Below are positions 22,800-35,923 of a stretch of DNA of 64,000 nucleotides, piece after piece. Under the pieces are notes generated by a model. That model worked only from the letters and a program-made list of their open reading frames with translations. It did not search any database and had not been told where the DNA came from. The position numbers and the translations under genes were made by a program. Every line of letters starts with the position of its first letter. Within the stretch, counting starts at the first letter, position 1. Origin of the DNA: Arachis hypogaea (lineage: Eukaryota; Streptophyta; Magnoliopsida; Fabales; Fabaceae); the NCBI RefSeq assembly GCF_003086295.3, contig NC_092043.1, positions 47,582,598 through 47,646,597 on the forward strand. The letters are read 5' to 3'.

Positions 22800-25700
22800 T
22801 CATCCTTGTCCCCATGCAGGGACTTGAGCAAGCTCAAGCGCATGTACTGATGGTGCCGGTAGTGCAGGTCGCTGTGGTGGTGCTGGCAACGATCTTCGTG
22901 GCGCTGGTGCTGGCAGCGATCTTCTAGCCGGTCGTGGTGGTGGCGGAGGTGGTGGTTGTGCTCGTCCTGGTATCCATCCCCGTGCTGGTGTTCGCGGAGG
23001 AGTATATCCTTTAGATTCTTTTGCATACAAACGGTGTCTTCGCTCTCTTACATATACAAACCAAAAGATCAAAGAGAACATAACGGAGAAAGAGATCATA
23101 ACCAATCCAATGTAGATCCATTTGGAGTAACGGCTTAGATCAGGACAATGGTTGGTTGATATCTCGGTAAGAGTTTCGAGAACGAAGGTGCAGTCTTGTA
23201 GCTGAACAAGGGAAGGAGCATTGTTGTTCAAGGCGTTTGCGACGGTTATTGCAGAGGTAACTTGGTTGGAGAATGTAGGGGTTAATCGTCCTTGGGTTAT
23301 GCATATCTCAGATGGTGAAACTTGGCACACAAAGTTGCTATATACCTGCATCATAATACAAACTTCAACACAATATGTCTCGAATTTGGATCCTCTAAAG
23401 TGAGGAAGTTGATAAAGTGGTAAAGTGAACGGTTAATCATCATTAATTTTGTAACTTTTATGAAATGTATGCCTTATTATCTTAATTTAAAAGTGATTAA
23501 TTACTCGTCTAATTATTTTACCAACTTCTTCACTTTAGAGGATCTTGATCCATATGTCTTATTATCTTGATTCATGAGATAGTCTTAATTAGTCATTTCT
23601 CATATGTACAACTATAGTCTTAATTAGTCATTTGAACATGGAAGAAGAAGAGTTGAGAAAGAAAATGAACATATTAGAAATATAACCAAAAAGTTGATAT
23701 ATGTATTCGACTATTCATACTATATACGGAATTAATATTATGTCTACATAGTATCAGAATTTTTATGACCAAAAAGTGGAAAGTTTGATCCTTGTTAAAC
23801 CCAAAAAAAAAAAGAATTTCATCATAAAGCAAAAACAAATAGAGAAAGAAAGTCTATGAAAAAAATTCACGCAAACACAAAAAAGACGTGTTAAAGATGT
23901 AATCATTCATGTCTATCCTCTTATCAGCTTAAACTTTTGAAAAAATAATATCGTGACAGTACAAAATCCTCTTATCAGCTTACACTTTTGGAGCTTGACA
24001 CTGCTTTTTGGAGGTTGGGTGAAACTCATTATGACCACTTTCTAGATTTTGAGAGGTTTTTAATGTTATATTTTATAAACAATTTTTTTAAGGAACCAAA
24101 GTTTTTTAACCAACAATCAGCTAATAAAATAGTGAATGAGCAAAGATTAAGAATTTGAGTTGTTAGTGCTGAGAAAAAAAAAGAAAAATACTAGCTGATT
24201 GTTGACTGAAAAATGTTAATGTGTTCCCTTTTACAAAAGAGAAACGTTAAAGAGTCATCAGAATTTATTGTTTTGTCCATCAGTTAGTCATCAATGTTTA
24301 AAAGTATGGGATAAAGTATGTTGTTGGATCACTAGACTAAAATAACTAGACTAAAAGAATTGAGTTGATGGCTAAATAATAGGCAAAAACAATAAATTTT
24401 GATGGCCCCTTAAGATTTCTCTTTACAAAATTCAATAGTAGTGAGTTCAGTGAAGGTTCTGTTAATGTACCTCTGTAGCATTGCTTACGCTCACTTCACG
24501 AGGATCACACTGTCTATCAGTCAGATCAGGCCGGAACGGATCGCAAAGGAGCGGCATCAACGGACCGGATTGATTATAGTACAGAGGCGTGAAATTTGGG
24601 GCGAAATTTATGTTGGAAACATTTGTGATGATCTGGTTGACCAAATTGACTAGCTCAGAAGTTACTTCTTTGCTTCTTAGCAATGTTTCTTTTCCCGTGG
24701 CTTTGTCCAAGCATGGCATAATCTCATCCATGGCTGTGCTTTCAGTGGCACTGGGAAGCATGTTCCACTGATTTATCGCTACACAAGTGTCTGTTGTCAC
24801 ACTATCAAATGCAAGATATTTAAAGGTTAGAATTTAAATAAGCTTCACACTGTTAATATGAATATCACATGTAGATTACACTGATCTCCGTTAAGTATCT
24901 AAGGAAAGTGGAAACCACAGATTAAAAGCTAGCTATTAAGGGGGAAGAACCGCTCTCCTTAAATACAATACTAAGCGTCCATACTACCTGATGTGAGACT
25001 TTAGGCACCCATAATAACCAAGTCCCTAACATTCTCCTTTGAAGTTAGGTAATATTACACATGATACTTCCCCATTTGTACTGCATTTGGTTTTGAGAAC
25101 AAGTCATTTAGAACCGGACACAAAAGACAGAGACACAAAAATGAGTGTTTTTATATTTTGTTTGGTGGTAAACCGAATATAAGATAGAAAAAATAAAAAA
25201 AAGTCTAATTCACCTTATTTTTTTCACACAAAAGTTAGAATAAAAAATAAAATAATAAAAATATAATTATAAAAATTTGATAGTGATAATAAAATATAAA
25301 ATAAAAAAATAAATTGTATTTCCGTTTAGTATCTCTGTCTTTTTTCTGTCAGAAATGACACAAAATACATTAATTCAGTCTGTCCATGTCTCTTTTGACG
25401 ATTTTATGGAGGGAGAATGAGACTTACGTGTGGAGAGCGAGGGACAAGCCACATAATATAAAGGTAAAGGTAACAAGAATCCATCCTGCGATGATCAAGC
25501 TGCAATTATTTATGTCAAAGAATTTCATGAGAATAAAATATGATGCAAGAAGTGGAAGTTTAAGTTTGCTAGAACATAAATCACAGAACTGATATGATAT
25601 GATAGTATATCTTACTTACATATACACAAGGAGCTGTTGGCCAAATATTGAGAACACTGAAGTAGAAACAACAAATCAGAACATCAATTTAATACCACTA

Positions 25701-27955
25701 GGAATCAAGAAACTCTCCATCTAAATTGAATGATAGAAAGGGACTCACAAAATCCAAGAAATGTCAAGACTATCATAACAGCAGCTATGATGATAAGTGC
25801 CATCCTCCTGTATCAATTTCAAGGAATTAGGGGCATGTCTGTTTCAGTTTTTATGTAAAAGTGATTACACAAAAAATTTCAGACAAAGTCCTAATACTAA
25901 AATCATTACACAGAATCTAAGAGATCTTGTATGTTGTCGGAGTTCTCCTTTGTTTGCTCAGCAAGTGTGCCAGCTGCAGCATTGATCTTTGTTTGCGCTG
26001 CATCAATATCTGTTTGAACATTAGCCGGGAGAAAAACTCTATCAATTCCAACCTGCTTTGCTTGAACAAGATTATCCGAGACACTCCTGAGTTTGTCCTG
26101 GGCAGAATTGGCTTGATCTACGACATATTGCAACGTTTTTGTTGTACTACGATGAAAACTCCCCTGTCCAATGTAGAGGACTGCACATCCGATCCTGTAA
26201 ACACATCGAGACAAGTAAGTAACTTGTAATACACGTCAAAATAAACCTGAAACCAGAAAACCAAATGAGAAAGAGGGGGAGAGATTTGTACATTGCTATA
26301 ATTGTGAATAATATCAGGAGAATAAGGGAGAGAACATAGCATGTTGAAGAGTAACCATAAGGCTCACGCTTACGACACAAGTAAGAAGAGACGAAGAGCA
26401 ACAAGCACAAGCCAAATCCCAAGAACCAGATTGCTGCAATGACGAATATCGGAACTGCAGTATATGTTGCTGACTGCATTTTATGGTGAAAAAAGAGTAG
26501 TGAGTAGAATTGGTTTGTAAAGTACTAAAGACAGAAAGAAACAAAAATTTAAAATAACCATAAAAGAGAAGCTAACCAGTCATAAATTAACAATTATAAC
26601 TAAAGAATGATACAAACAACTAAATTTGAAGTATCATAATACAGGGTTCTTCAAAAAAAGTGAAAATGAAGGTGGACAAAGTTCAGTACTCACTTAATTG
26701 TGTTTCCCTTTCATAGTAATTGACTTGCATTGCCATCTTGCTTTCTTATGTGACATGCATATGTTTGAAATTATGTACAAAGCAAATTATATAAGGATTG
26801 ATTATCGTTTACTAGAAATCTGAAACCAGATTTTAACACTTTAGAACTTGTTTCTTATCTTCAACTATTGTTAATGAAGATTTTACATAAACCTTCAAAA
26901 ACACTACCATGTCTATGAGAAATGATTTTTAGTGTGAGTGATTTTGTTATGAGTAGAGTTAATCTCACCTCTCCTTGTGATTTTCCTTCTCTGCCTCTTG
27001 TGAATTCTATGGAATGCTATAATTATATTTTAGCCTTGTCCCAAATAGGGAGCTTAAGGCGATATAAACATAAAATTACAGTTCTATCCTTGCTAAAATA
27101 CTGAAATGAAATTTTATTTCTCCCTTTACCTTTCTTTCCTAGCTCACAAAAAAATAATTTTAATGTTCATTCTTTTGATAAAAGCTTATCTAGGCATTCA
27201 CATTTTGCATAAAGCTACAAAAGGCCCCAAAGAAAACACGGTTATCATCATAACATGTAACACTTTCAAAGACAAGAATGATCCTTTCTTACTCACTTTA
27301 CCTAAAAAGCTCCACCCTTTTGACAAATAATCCAAAACTGAAAACTCATATGCAAGTCCAAGAACAAGAAATTTAAGTAGCAATGCTTAACAAAAACTAC
27401 TAGTAAGGGTTTTGATGAACTTACAGCCCAATAATGGTGGTCAGTGATATTCCATCCATTTGTATAGACTTTGAAGCCATCAAGAGGGTCTTTTCTTCTT
27501 GTTCTCTCTGCAGCTAAGGGAAATGGAGGGCTCTCAAATGGTTCTGCTGCAATTTCAAACCCAATATACCTCTCTGGCTTTAACCCCTTAGAAGAAAGCC
27601 TTACAGCATTTCCTCCATTTTCTTGCCCTACAAAAACTAAACAAAGCTTCCATAAGTACAACCAAGTGAACTAACTCACTCACCCCTTCACCTTAGCAAG
27701 AAAATTAACAGCCTTTTAGGTTTGAGTGAGTATATCACCCTACATTGTGATAGTTGTAAGCAAAAACGTTCGTTCTTTACTTTTGGTTAGGTTCCAAAGA
27801 GTAAAGAGAGTATGAAAAAGGAAACAATATATACCTGAAGTTGGAAAGTAAAGGCCTTTTTGCGAGAGAACAAAGGAAGTAGAAGAGTGGAAAATGAAGA
27901 ATGTGAGGAGAACACAACAATGCAGGTGGTGGTTGTGGTAGCTTGATGACATCAT
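22800..27955 (-). CDS. Multipass membrane protein, plant tweety/Prm1-like family (9 exons, 611 aa)
   Basis: My reading gives exons 27955-27835, 27627-27425, 26473-26292, 26194-25910, 25807-25749, 25656-25620, 25499-25428, 24801-24471 and 23345-22800. All introns are GT-AG and the 1,836-base total stays in frame. The product starts with a hydrophobic signal-like segment (residues ~12-30). Exon 2 carries YIGFEIAAEPFESPPFPLA and GWNITDHHYWA. Membrane segments lie near residues 113-138, 153-177, 266-290, 294-318 and 505-529. A coiled loop (~180-262) follows the second segment, and a Cys-rich loop with N-glycosylation motifs (NVS, NFT, NQS, NAT) lies between the fourth and fifth. This matches the Arabidopsis At2g12400/At2g25270 group, annotated as transmembrane or plasma-membrane-fusion-like proteins; I know of no proven function. 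Odd feature: after the last membrane segment, an ~80-residue Pro/Ala/Arg tail with PPPPPPP. Confidence 0.85.
23381..23551. mobile_element. hAT-type MITE in intron 8
   Basis: Flanked by the exact 8-mer atatgtct at 23373-23380 and 23552-23559. The inverted ends share gatcctctaaagtgargaag followed by ttg.taaa. About 171 bp, non-coding, located just upstream (in gene sense) of exon 9. It is related to the 103-bp element that ends the flotillin genes. Confidence 0.8.
24230..24430. mobile_element. MITE in intron 8, 'atcaaaatttatt' family (copy 2)
   Basis: The ends tttacaaaagagaaacgtta and, from the right, ttttgtaaagagaaatctta are inverted. They are followed by catcagaatttattgtttt against catcaaaatttattgtttt. 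About 200 bp, and its edge lies only 40 bases from the exon 8 splice donor. Confidence 0.7.
25115..25397. mobile_element. MITE in intron 7
   Basis: The left end ggacacaaaagacagagaca and the right side, reverse complemented (caaaagagacatggacagac, aaaagacagagatac), share the 'gacacagagacacaaa' words of a common legume MITE. Its right edge is ~30 bases from exon 7. Confidence 0.5.
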
Positions 27956-28108
27956 GTGTGTTAGTGAGTGAGATCAAGGAAGAAAACAACAACAAAGTGG
28001 CTTGTGAGTTGAAGAGAGCTAAGAAGAGTTTGTGTGTAGTTGGTACTCACTTCAGTGCCACTGGGAAATGGCAATGTGTGCCTGTGAGTGTGGGAGTGGG
28101 ACACAGTT

Positions 28109-28134
28109 GAGAGAGAGAGAGAGAGAGAGAGAGA
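28109..28134. repeat. (GA)13 microsatellite in the upstream region
   Basis: On the gene's strand this is a CT run ~155 bases before the ATG of the membrane-protein gene. Such pyrimidine runs are frequent in plant core promoters and 5' leaders; a regulatory role here is only inferred. Confidence 0.85.
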
Positions 28135-28139
28135 TTAAT

Positions 28140-29331
28140 GCAATGGTGGGAAAATAGGAAAATCTTGGGTTGGGAAACATGTTCTACATTAAACCTCGTT
28201 ACTGTTAAGTGTTAAGGCTACCTCACCTTTATTATGCCGAAAAAACCAATTAAAACCATATTAGGTTAAAGATTAATATTTTAATATTGTGGCTTTGTCC
28301 TTAGCAGGGTACATATAATAATGAAAAGAGAAATGATTGCAAGCTGTTTACTATATATCATCGTTATATTATTTTATAACGAATTACATTCAAACACCAA
28401 ATCTGTTTACGTTATATATTCTGATATCAGTTTACATACATTTTCTTTCTCAATTATCTTTTAAAAAAATATTATATAATCAATCGTATATAAATTAATA
28501 TTTAATAATTATTTATGTTAAGATAATTCTTTATTATCATTATTATAATTTCTTTTTTTATATTTCAGTGAATCAATTATTAATCAATGATTCAATAATT
28601 TTAATTCTATAAGAAGTTACATTCTATGTCAAATATATTAATGTGACATATTTTAGTGCCAATTTAAATATCTTTTTTTCTCAACTATTTTATAAAAAAA
28701 TATTATGTAATCAATTATAAATAAATTAACATTATATGATTAGTTATGTTAAGATTTATTAATAATTTTAATATTTTATTTCATTTTTTTTTAAATTATC
28801 ATTATTTTTGTATATTTCGGTGATCAATAATTCTAATATTTATTTTATAATTTTTAAAAATTATCATGATTCTTTCGTATATTTATATGCATGTTATATA
28901 TAGTGTCTCTTTTTATCATTTATAAGTGTAGGTTTTAGAGTCAAGTGTGCTATCGTGGCGCATTCTAGTACCCCTCTACAAGTTGATGTTATTTAAAAAA
29001 AATATTATGTATTAAATAATTAGATTTGTTAACATTTAATAATTAATTATTATGAGATTTGTCAATAATTATAATATTTTATATCATATCTTTTTAATAA
29101 TTATATTTATTTTTTTATAATTTCAAGAATATTATATATTTTTTTAAATAATTTTTATTCTTTCTTATACAATATTTTGAATATAGTATTTTTTTAATTT
29201 TTGTTTATTAAATTTATATTTTGAATATAATATTTTTTATTTTTGTTTATTAAATTTATCTAAATAGTTTGAGAATTATTTATTAATATTTTTTAATAAT
29301 ATATTATTATTTTCTAGTATTCAAATCAATA

Positions 29332-29398
<67 letters not shown>

Positions 29399-29610
29399 AA
29401 TTTAACAACATTTAGTGAATACATAATAAATCAACTTTAAAACATTTTAGTTCATTTTTCTTGCAGATATTGAGTTATTTGTTTACTATATACGACACTT
29501 TTTCTATTTTAAATATAAATACTTTGTGAATTTTTTTATTTTATATAAGGTAAATATATTTATGAATAACTTATTTTAAAAACATATTTCAGACATAAAT
29601 ATAAAAAAAA
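28140..29610. other. AT-rich spacer
   Basis: Upstream region of the minus-strand membrane-protein gene, passing into A/T-rich DNA with a long TTA microsatellite. No gene seen. Confidence 0.5.
29335..29394. repeat. (TTA)n microsatellite
   Basis: About 19-20 TTA/ATT units, nearly uninterrupted. Confidence 0.95.
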
Positions 29611-29611
29611 A

Positions 29612-29784
29612 TAGGATTTGGTTCTTCTAAAATTTGAATTTCACTTTAAAGAGTAAAGTGTGATCTCTCACTATTGATTTCATAGGTGGGACCAATAATA
29701 AATATGAAAGAGAAACTATTCAATGGTAGAAGATCACACTTTACTCTCTAAAGTGAAATTCAAACTTTAGAGGATCTAAATCTA
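29612..29784. mobile_element. MITE related to the 'cctctaaagtg' family
   Basis: The left end taggatttggttcttctaaa and the right end, reverse complemented, tagatttagatcctctaaag are followed on both sides by tttgaatttcactttaragag and taaagtgtgat. About 173 bp, with A-rich sequence on both sides. Confidence 0.7.
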
Positions 29785-29830
29785 AAAAAAAAAAATTTTT
29801 TGTGTATTGTACAAGTATATTAGGACATTT

Positions 29831-30274
29831 AAAATGGGCTAAATCCATCGGACCAGCCCGTTTACCCATTTAAATGAGCGAGCTTTGCCTCTAAAATTAA
29901 GTTCGTTTAAATTTCGGGATAAACGGGTTGAGCACGATTAATCCGAAAAAAAATGACGAGTTAAACGGGATAGTCCGTGGGTAAACGGGTGGCCCATTTT
30001 TTTTTTACATTTAAAAAAAAAAAGTAGTACTTTCAGCCCATTTTTTTAAAAGATTTTTAACCTAAGAGTGGTATTTTTTGTCAAAATATTTTTCAAAAAA
30101 TAAAGTTAAATGATAAACGGGTTGGTCCGTTTAACCCATCGGACTAATCATAAATGGTTTGAGCTAGAAAATTATAGCCCGCGAATAAAATGGACTTAAA
30201 CGAGTCAGCCCATTTAATCCATGAACTTAACGGGTTAGACCTAAATGGACCAGGCTAGTTCGTTTGACAGCTCT
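29831..30274. repeat. Dispersed repeat with 'cccgtttaacccat' words
   Basis: Multiple copies and inversions of acgggt, cccgttta and ggcccattt, ending cgtttgacagctctaaat, a word recurrent in plant repeats. No ORF. The ends are only weakly inverted. Confidence 0.4.
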
Positions 30275-30833
30275 AAATATATACACTATTATAATTAAAA
30301 TTAGATTTTCTCAATTAATACTTAATAATATAGTTGACGTAATATACTTTTAAAGATATTTTTTGATTTATTTGATTTAATTAAGATAAATATCAAATTA
30401 TTTAATAAATTATTTGACTATATTAACTATTAAATTATTTAAATATCAAATATTTTATATATTGTTATCCCGTATATAGTACGAATACATATGCTGATAA
30501 TAATAATAGTATTACAAAGTCATTCTAATTTATTCTTTTTATCAGCATTTAGCTATTAGCTTATTTTCAATTATAATCTTATGTTAAAGAAAAGTTCTAA
30601 AGACATTAATAAAATGTGTATACTAACTAACATTACTAATCAATATAATAAATAAGAATTGCTGCTCTTCTTTCTCTAGTAATAATGGACAAATTGGCAA
30701 ACTAATAAAAATAGGTTTGCATATGAATATCACACTTTCTTAAGGTTTGCTTCATACTCCATATTTTGAGTTCAAATTCTATTAACTGGATAAAGTCTAA
30801 TAAGATTCCGTTGATGCTTGGCAGGATATATAG

Positions 30834-31518
30834 TGTGTGTTTGAATTACAGTTTGTAAATTGAGGTTTGTATAAAATTGATTTTGTAAAATTGATTTTGA
30901 TCAAAAGTGAATTAGTGTTAACGTGGTTTATGTTTGGCAATTTTTATTCAAAATGGATTATAGTAAACTAAATATTGTTTGGATTACATTATTCAAAATC
31001 ACTTTTAGGTGAAAAATTACAGAAAAGGACATGAATTTAAATAATTATTTTATGTTATTTTATAATTTTATTTTAAATATTTAAATAAATTTTAATATTT
31101 TTTTAGTATTTTTAATATTGTTTAGTAGTCTAATAGGATTAATAGAATTATAATACAAAGTAAAAAAATATTCCATGTAAAAAAGAAATAACAATAACAA
31201 TAAAAAAACTCATATAAATAAAAAAAACAAAAATTTTATAAAAAATAATAATATGCATAAGAGAATATTAAAAAAATATTATAAAAAAAATAAACATATG
31301 AATAATGAAGGATATAATTGGTACATACAACATAATTTTTAATCCAACGTGAAAAGCTAAACGGAAAAGCTAAAATTTATAGCTTTTGGTAAACGTGGGT
31401 TTAACATAAAAATCACTCCTACGTTATAAAGGATAAAAATGTTGCTAAACATAAAGATGAAACGTTCAAGAAGTTTAAATGCACTTTTTTCTTCTCCAAC
31501 ACAAATCCAAACATACCC
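30834..31518. mobile_element. hAT-like non-autonomous element (copy 1 of 2)
   Basis: Begins gtgtgtttgaattacagttt and ends aaatccaaacatacc. Its left part (tttgtataaaattgatttt, gtgttaacgtggtttatgtt) and right part (gttgctaaacataaagatga) align with 61578-61955. The imperfect inverted tips 'gtgtttg/caaacat' suit a hAT-related MITE. Confidence 0.5.
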
Positions 31519-31519
31519 A

Positions 31520-32475
31520 TAATCTCGCGTGAAAATATTTATAATTTTACATAGACACCAATATTCCCTAGCTTCACAGGGAAACCATGTTCATATGATC
31601 ATATCCATCGAGAGGGTTAGTGTGACAATAGTCAAAAGTGGAAGATGGTTAAGAGTTTGATGGAAATTGGATACCAAAAGAGATATAAGGAGAGATTGTG
31701 GGACCCAAAAAATGAGTAAATTTTTTTTTTACAATATTCTCCAATCTGTTAAGTAAAGAATTAATTCATGACAAAAAAATTTTATTTAAAAATTTATTAT
31801 TAGTCAATAAATTATTGTATGTATTTAATAAAATTTAAATTTTGCATATTTATATAAGTGAAATAGTAAACTAATTACTAAACTAATCCAAATTATTTAA
31901 CAAGAATAAAAGTTAATCAATAGGGCTCATATCCCAATGTAATTTCCAACACTTACTATGTCGCTTTTGACTTTAATACAAGTATCCAACTGTGGACCAC
32001 TATCACAGCCGGTTTTCCTGCTCTTGCAATTATTTATTAGTGAATGTTATGGTGCCTAAAAGGTAGGGTCTATTTATTAAAAAAATTAAAAAATAATATT
32101 TAATTTAAAAGATATAATAATAAATAATTTTTAAAAAATTAAAATTTATTACAAAAAATAAGTTAGCCAAAATTTAGATATCAACTCATAAACACTATAG
32201 AATTGGCCTTATTTATTTCCCATCACCTATTGAAGGTTTTTGTTTTTTGGACTTGCCTCACCTTTTAAAGCTTACACAGAAACACTCTCTGGCCAGTAAT
32301 AAATAATTGGGTCTGGCCTATTTAGGCCTAAATGGGTGGATTTTAGATTTCAAAAACGTAGGCTCACTAAAATAAGCGACGTAAAAAAAAAAAAAGCGGA
32401 CTAACTTGTAGTAGATTAAACGGATTTACTCAATTTCCGCAGAAAAAACGGATTTACTCGTACGGTCTTTTTTAT
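31520..32475. other. Spacer with possible MITE fragment
   Basis: Contains gttatggtgcctaaaaggta at 32047, a word I associate with another legume MITE family, but no clear partner end. Otherwise AT-rich and without genes. Confidence 0.35.
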
Positions 32476-32544
32476 GAGCATAAGAGGAAGGAAACAGAAT
32501 GGCAATGCAATTACTGAATTACCTCCATTTGAGCATTGTTATGG

Positions 32545-33432
32545 CTGAGGCATGTGATACAGTGGCAAAAGCATTTGCCACAAACTAAAGTCACACTAGT
32601 TTGAATTCTAACAGTAGTGGCTAGTATGTGTGAGTGTATTTGTATGACAAAAAATATATATACTGTTATCACAATTGTTTTTTGTAAAAGGATAAGGAGA
32701 TAATGAGTTTAGTGAATTTTGAAAAAGTGCAGCTACTCATCCGATAATCTTCTTTTTTATTGTAATTTTTGTAGAGGTATAATGTATTTTTACTTTATTA
32801 AAATCAATTTTAAAATTTATTATTCACATTGTTTACGAAATTATTCGCTACCTAGCAAAACGGCCGTTTCTTTCCTCTTCTTTCGTAACTAACACTATGT
32901 TTGGTTTAAAGAAAAATAAAAAAAAATAAATGAAAAAATTTATTTTTTTTGTTTGGATGTTAAAAGAATAGAAAGAAAACAAAATTTTGGTATGGATCAT
33001 ACTAAAAAAAATTTTATCCATTACAAACAAAAAAATAAAAAAATATTATTTTTTGTGTATTTATAATATTATCCATAATTCTATTATTATTAATAATTAT
33101 CAATATAAATTTAGTTTTAATATATTATCATAATAGAGATTTACATTTAAATATTATATATATATTTGATAAATAATTTAAATTAAATATATAAAATTAT
33201 AATATTTTATAATATTTATAAAATGTAATAAAATATAAATAAATACAAATATTATATTTTATTTTATTATAAGAATATTAATATAATTTTATATTATTAT
33301 ATTTTTTTTTCATTCAAAAAAATAATTTTTTTTATTTTTTTATCTATTTTCTCTTCATTCAAATAATACACAAATAATTTTACTTTTTTTTATATATTTT
33401 TTTATTTTCTTTTTTATATCCAAACAAAAAGT
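32545..33432. mobile_element. Insertion(s) in the upstream region of flotillin copy 1
   Basis: The upstream sequence shared with copies 2 and 3 (gcataagaggaaggaaacag, then attacctc.atttga.cattgtta) breaks off near 32545 and resumes at aagtataagctaaaaa (33431). The extra ~890 bp includes a segment bounded by cactatgtttggtttaaaga (32891) and, inverted, cttactttttgtttggatat (33432), with short A/T-rich inverted arms. It looks like a hAT-type MITE plus another fragment. Confidence 0.5.
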
Positions 33433-35923
33433 AAGTATAAGCTAAAAAAGAAAAAAAATAAAAATAAAAAATCTCAAAATAACTCAAGTTTTAAATAAAA
33501 AATATTTTTTTTAAATATAAAGCTAATACAAATATCTTGGAAATCTCAAACAACCCTTTCAAAAAAAAAAAAAAAAAAAACAAAATCAACGATAAAATTG
33601 CTAATGTTAAACGCAATAAATTTGACTATTTCTTCTGTCTTGTACACATTAATCATCCATTCACTCACTCCAATTCTTCTATCTTAATTAAGTCATAGAT
33701 CAGTGCATTACAAGAAAATCCAGAACTGATGAAGTTCAAGGTAGCGAATGCATCGGAATACCTGGTAATAACAGGTGCAGGGATCAAAGACGTGAAGCTT
33801 GCGAAGAAAGCATGGGTGTTGCCATGGCAATCATGCACCACCTTGGACCTTTCTCCGGTAAACTACACGTTCGAGCTCCAAGCCATGAGCGCCGAGAAGC
33901 TCCCTTTCAAGCTTCCTTCGGTGTTCACAATTGGTCCACGTGTCGATGATCACGAGTGTCTCCTAAAGTACGCCAAGCTCCTCTCGTCCCATGATAAGCT
34001 CTCCAACCACGTTAATGATCTCGTCCAAGGAGTCATTGAGGGCGAGACGCGTGTTCTCGCAGCATCTATGACTATGGATCAGATCTTCAGGGGAACCAAG
34101 GAGTTCAAGCAAGGTATGCAATATCAATAACTTCAACTTTTTTTCCCCTTCTCTGCCTTTCAACTTACTTTCTTAAATCAACAATATATTTAAATTTAAA
34201 TTATATTTAGATAGTTAGATATGTATCAATGTATCATAGTATCATACTTCATAGAGTTGATTTATGATTATACTAGAAAAAAAAAGTGGGGTTAAAAGGC
34301 CTTATTAAAAGGTTGTCAATGGTGAAAGTCCTAAAATAATTAGGTATTATCAATTAGAAAGAATGCACCATAAATCCTCTTTAATAGTTTTACAATCAGC
34401 TTTTGTTTTTCTTAGTTGTATGCAAACCTATTTAAAATACGATTGAATTGATTTTTAAAAGTAATGCTAGAGAACTAATGTTTTGGTCAGTATCTAATAC
34501 CTTGGAACTTCTGAAAAATTATGATTGCACCTTATTGTGAACTTCTAAAAAATTATGAGTAATAGAAATAACAGACATCAACTAATTGAAACTAACATAC
34601 ATGTAACCGTTACTTGAAGGTGTGTTCGAGAAGGTTCAGCTGGAACTGAATCAGTTTGGGCTGCTGATCTACAATGCAAATGTGAAGCAACTGGTGGACG
34701 TGCCGGGACATGAGTACTTCTCTTACTTGGGCAAGAAGACTCAGATGGAGGCCGCAAATCAGGCCAAGGTGGACGTTGCTGAGGCCAAGAAGAAGGGTGA
34801 GGTTGGTGCCAAGCTCAGGGAAGGCGAGACGCTCCAGAATGCCGCCAAGATTGATGCTGAGACGAAGATCATTGCCACTCAGAAGAAAGGCGAGGGCGAT
34901 AAGGAGGAGATCAACGTAATTAAATAATGTTGTATTTTCATTATTCTTTAATGAAAGAAATACATAGTTTATATTGATATAGTTTTGAAACATGTTTATT
35001 TGAGTGTTGTAGGTGAGGACATCAGTGAAGGTGTTCGAGAACTTGAAGGATGCAGAGGTGGCAGAGGCAAATGCAGAGCTGGCAAGGAAGAAGGCGGAGT
35101 GGTCGAAGGTGGCGAAGTTGGCAGAAATGGAGACTACAAAGGCAGTGTCTTTGAGGGAGGCAGAGCTGCAGGGGGAGGTTGAGAGGATGAATGCTAAGGC
35201 GAAGACTGAGAAACTTAGAGCTGATTACCTTACCAAGGCAAGCGTTGAGTATGAGACCAAGGTTAGTGCCTTCACAACTTTTTTTTAATTATTTTTTATA
35301 TAAAATTTAAATTCTAACTCTAAAGTCTAAACCCTAAACCTTCTATAAAAAGTAATGATATTAACTAACTAAAAAATAATTATCTATAATTATACTATAC
35401 AACTCGATGAACTCATTAATTAGTATCCTTCCTTATATACTATTTCTACTCACGAAGCTTGTAATCTCACTGAATTTCTAAGATTGGCCATTGGACAAAG
35501 TAAAATAATGCAACTTATTATTAATTCTTGAACTTTGCAATAATAACTGCATGGTAACATTTAGAATTTGTCAGATACTTTTTGTTTTCTGTGAATTTTG
35601 CGATATTAGATAGTTGATTCAAACACTTTTGCTCATAATGTGTCAATATATAAATGCGGAATGAAATCCTAGTTACTTTTACTCTTTATGGATCCACAAC
35701 AAGTAAAATTATTTGATAGGCACAAGAGGCCAACTGGGAACTATACAAGAAACAAAAAGAAGCAGAAGCAGTTCTTTTCCAGAAGGAAAAAGAAGCTGAA
35801 GCACAAAAGAAATTAGCAGAGGCACAGTTTTTCGCTCGCCAACAAGCCGCGGATGCACAGCTATACGCGAAAAAGAAGGAGGCAGAGGGGCTTATGGCAT
35901 TAGGGAAAGCCCAAGGTGCATAT

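Noticed and set aside
22796..23026. His/Arg/Asp-rich 76-aa frame in the membrane-protein tail
   Set aside because: It overlaps exon 9 of a well-supported gene in another frame. It stays open only because the DNA is GC-rich and repetitive.
29335..29394. Possible CRISPR-like or satellite array
   Set aside because: It is a simple TTA microsatellite with no spacers, in a plant nuclear context.
33963..34163. Minus-strand ORF over flotillin exon 1
   Set aside because: It is an antisense shadow; the plus-strand exon has clear SPFH-domain motifs.
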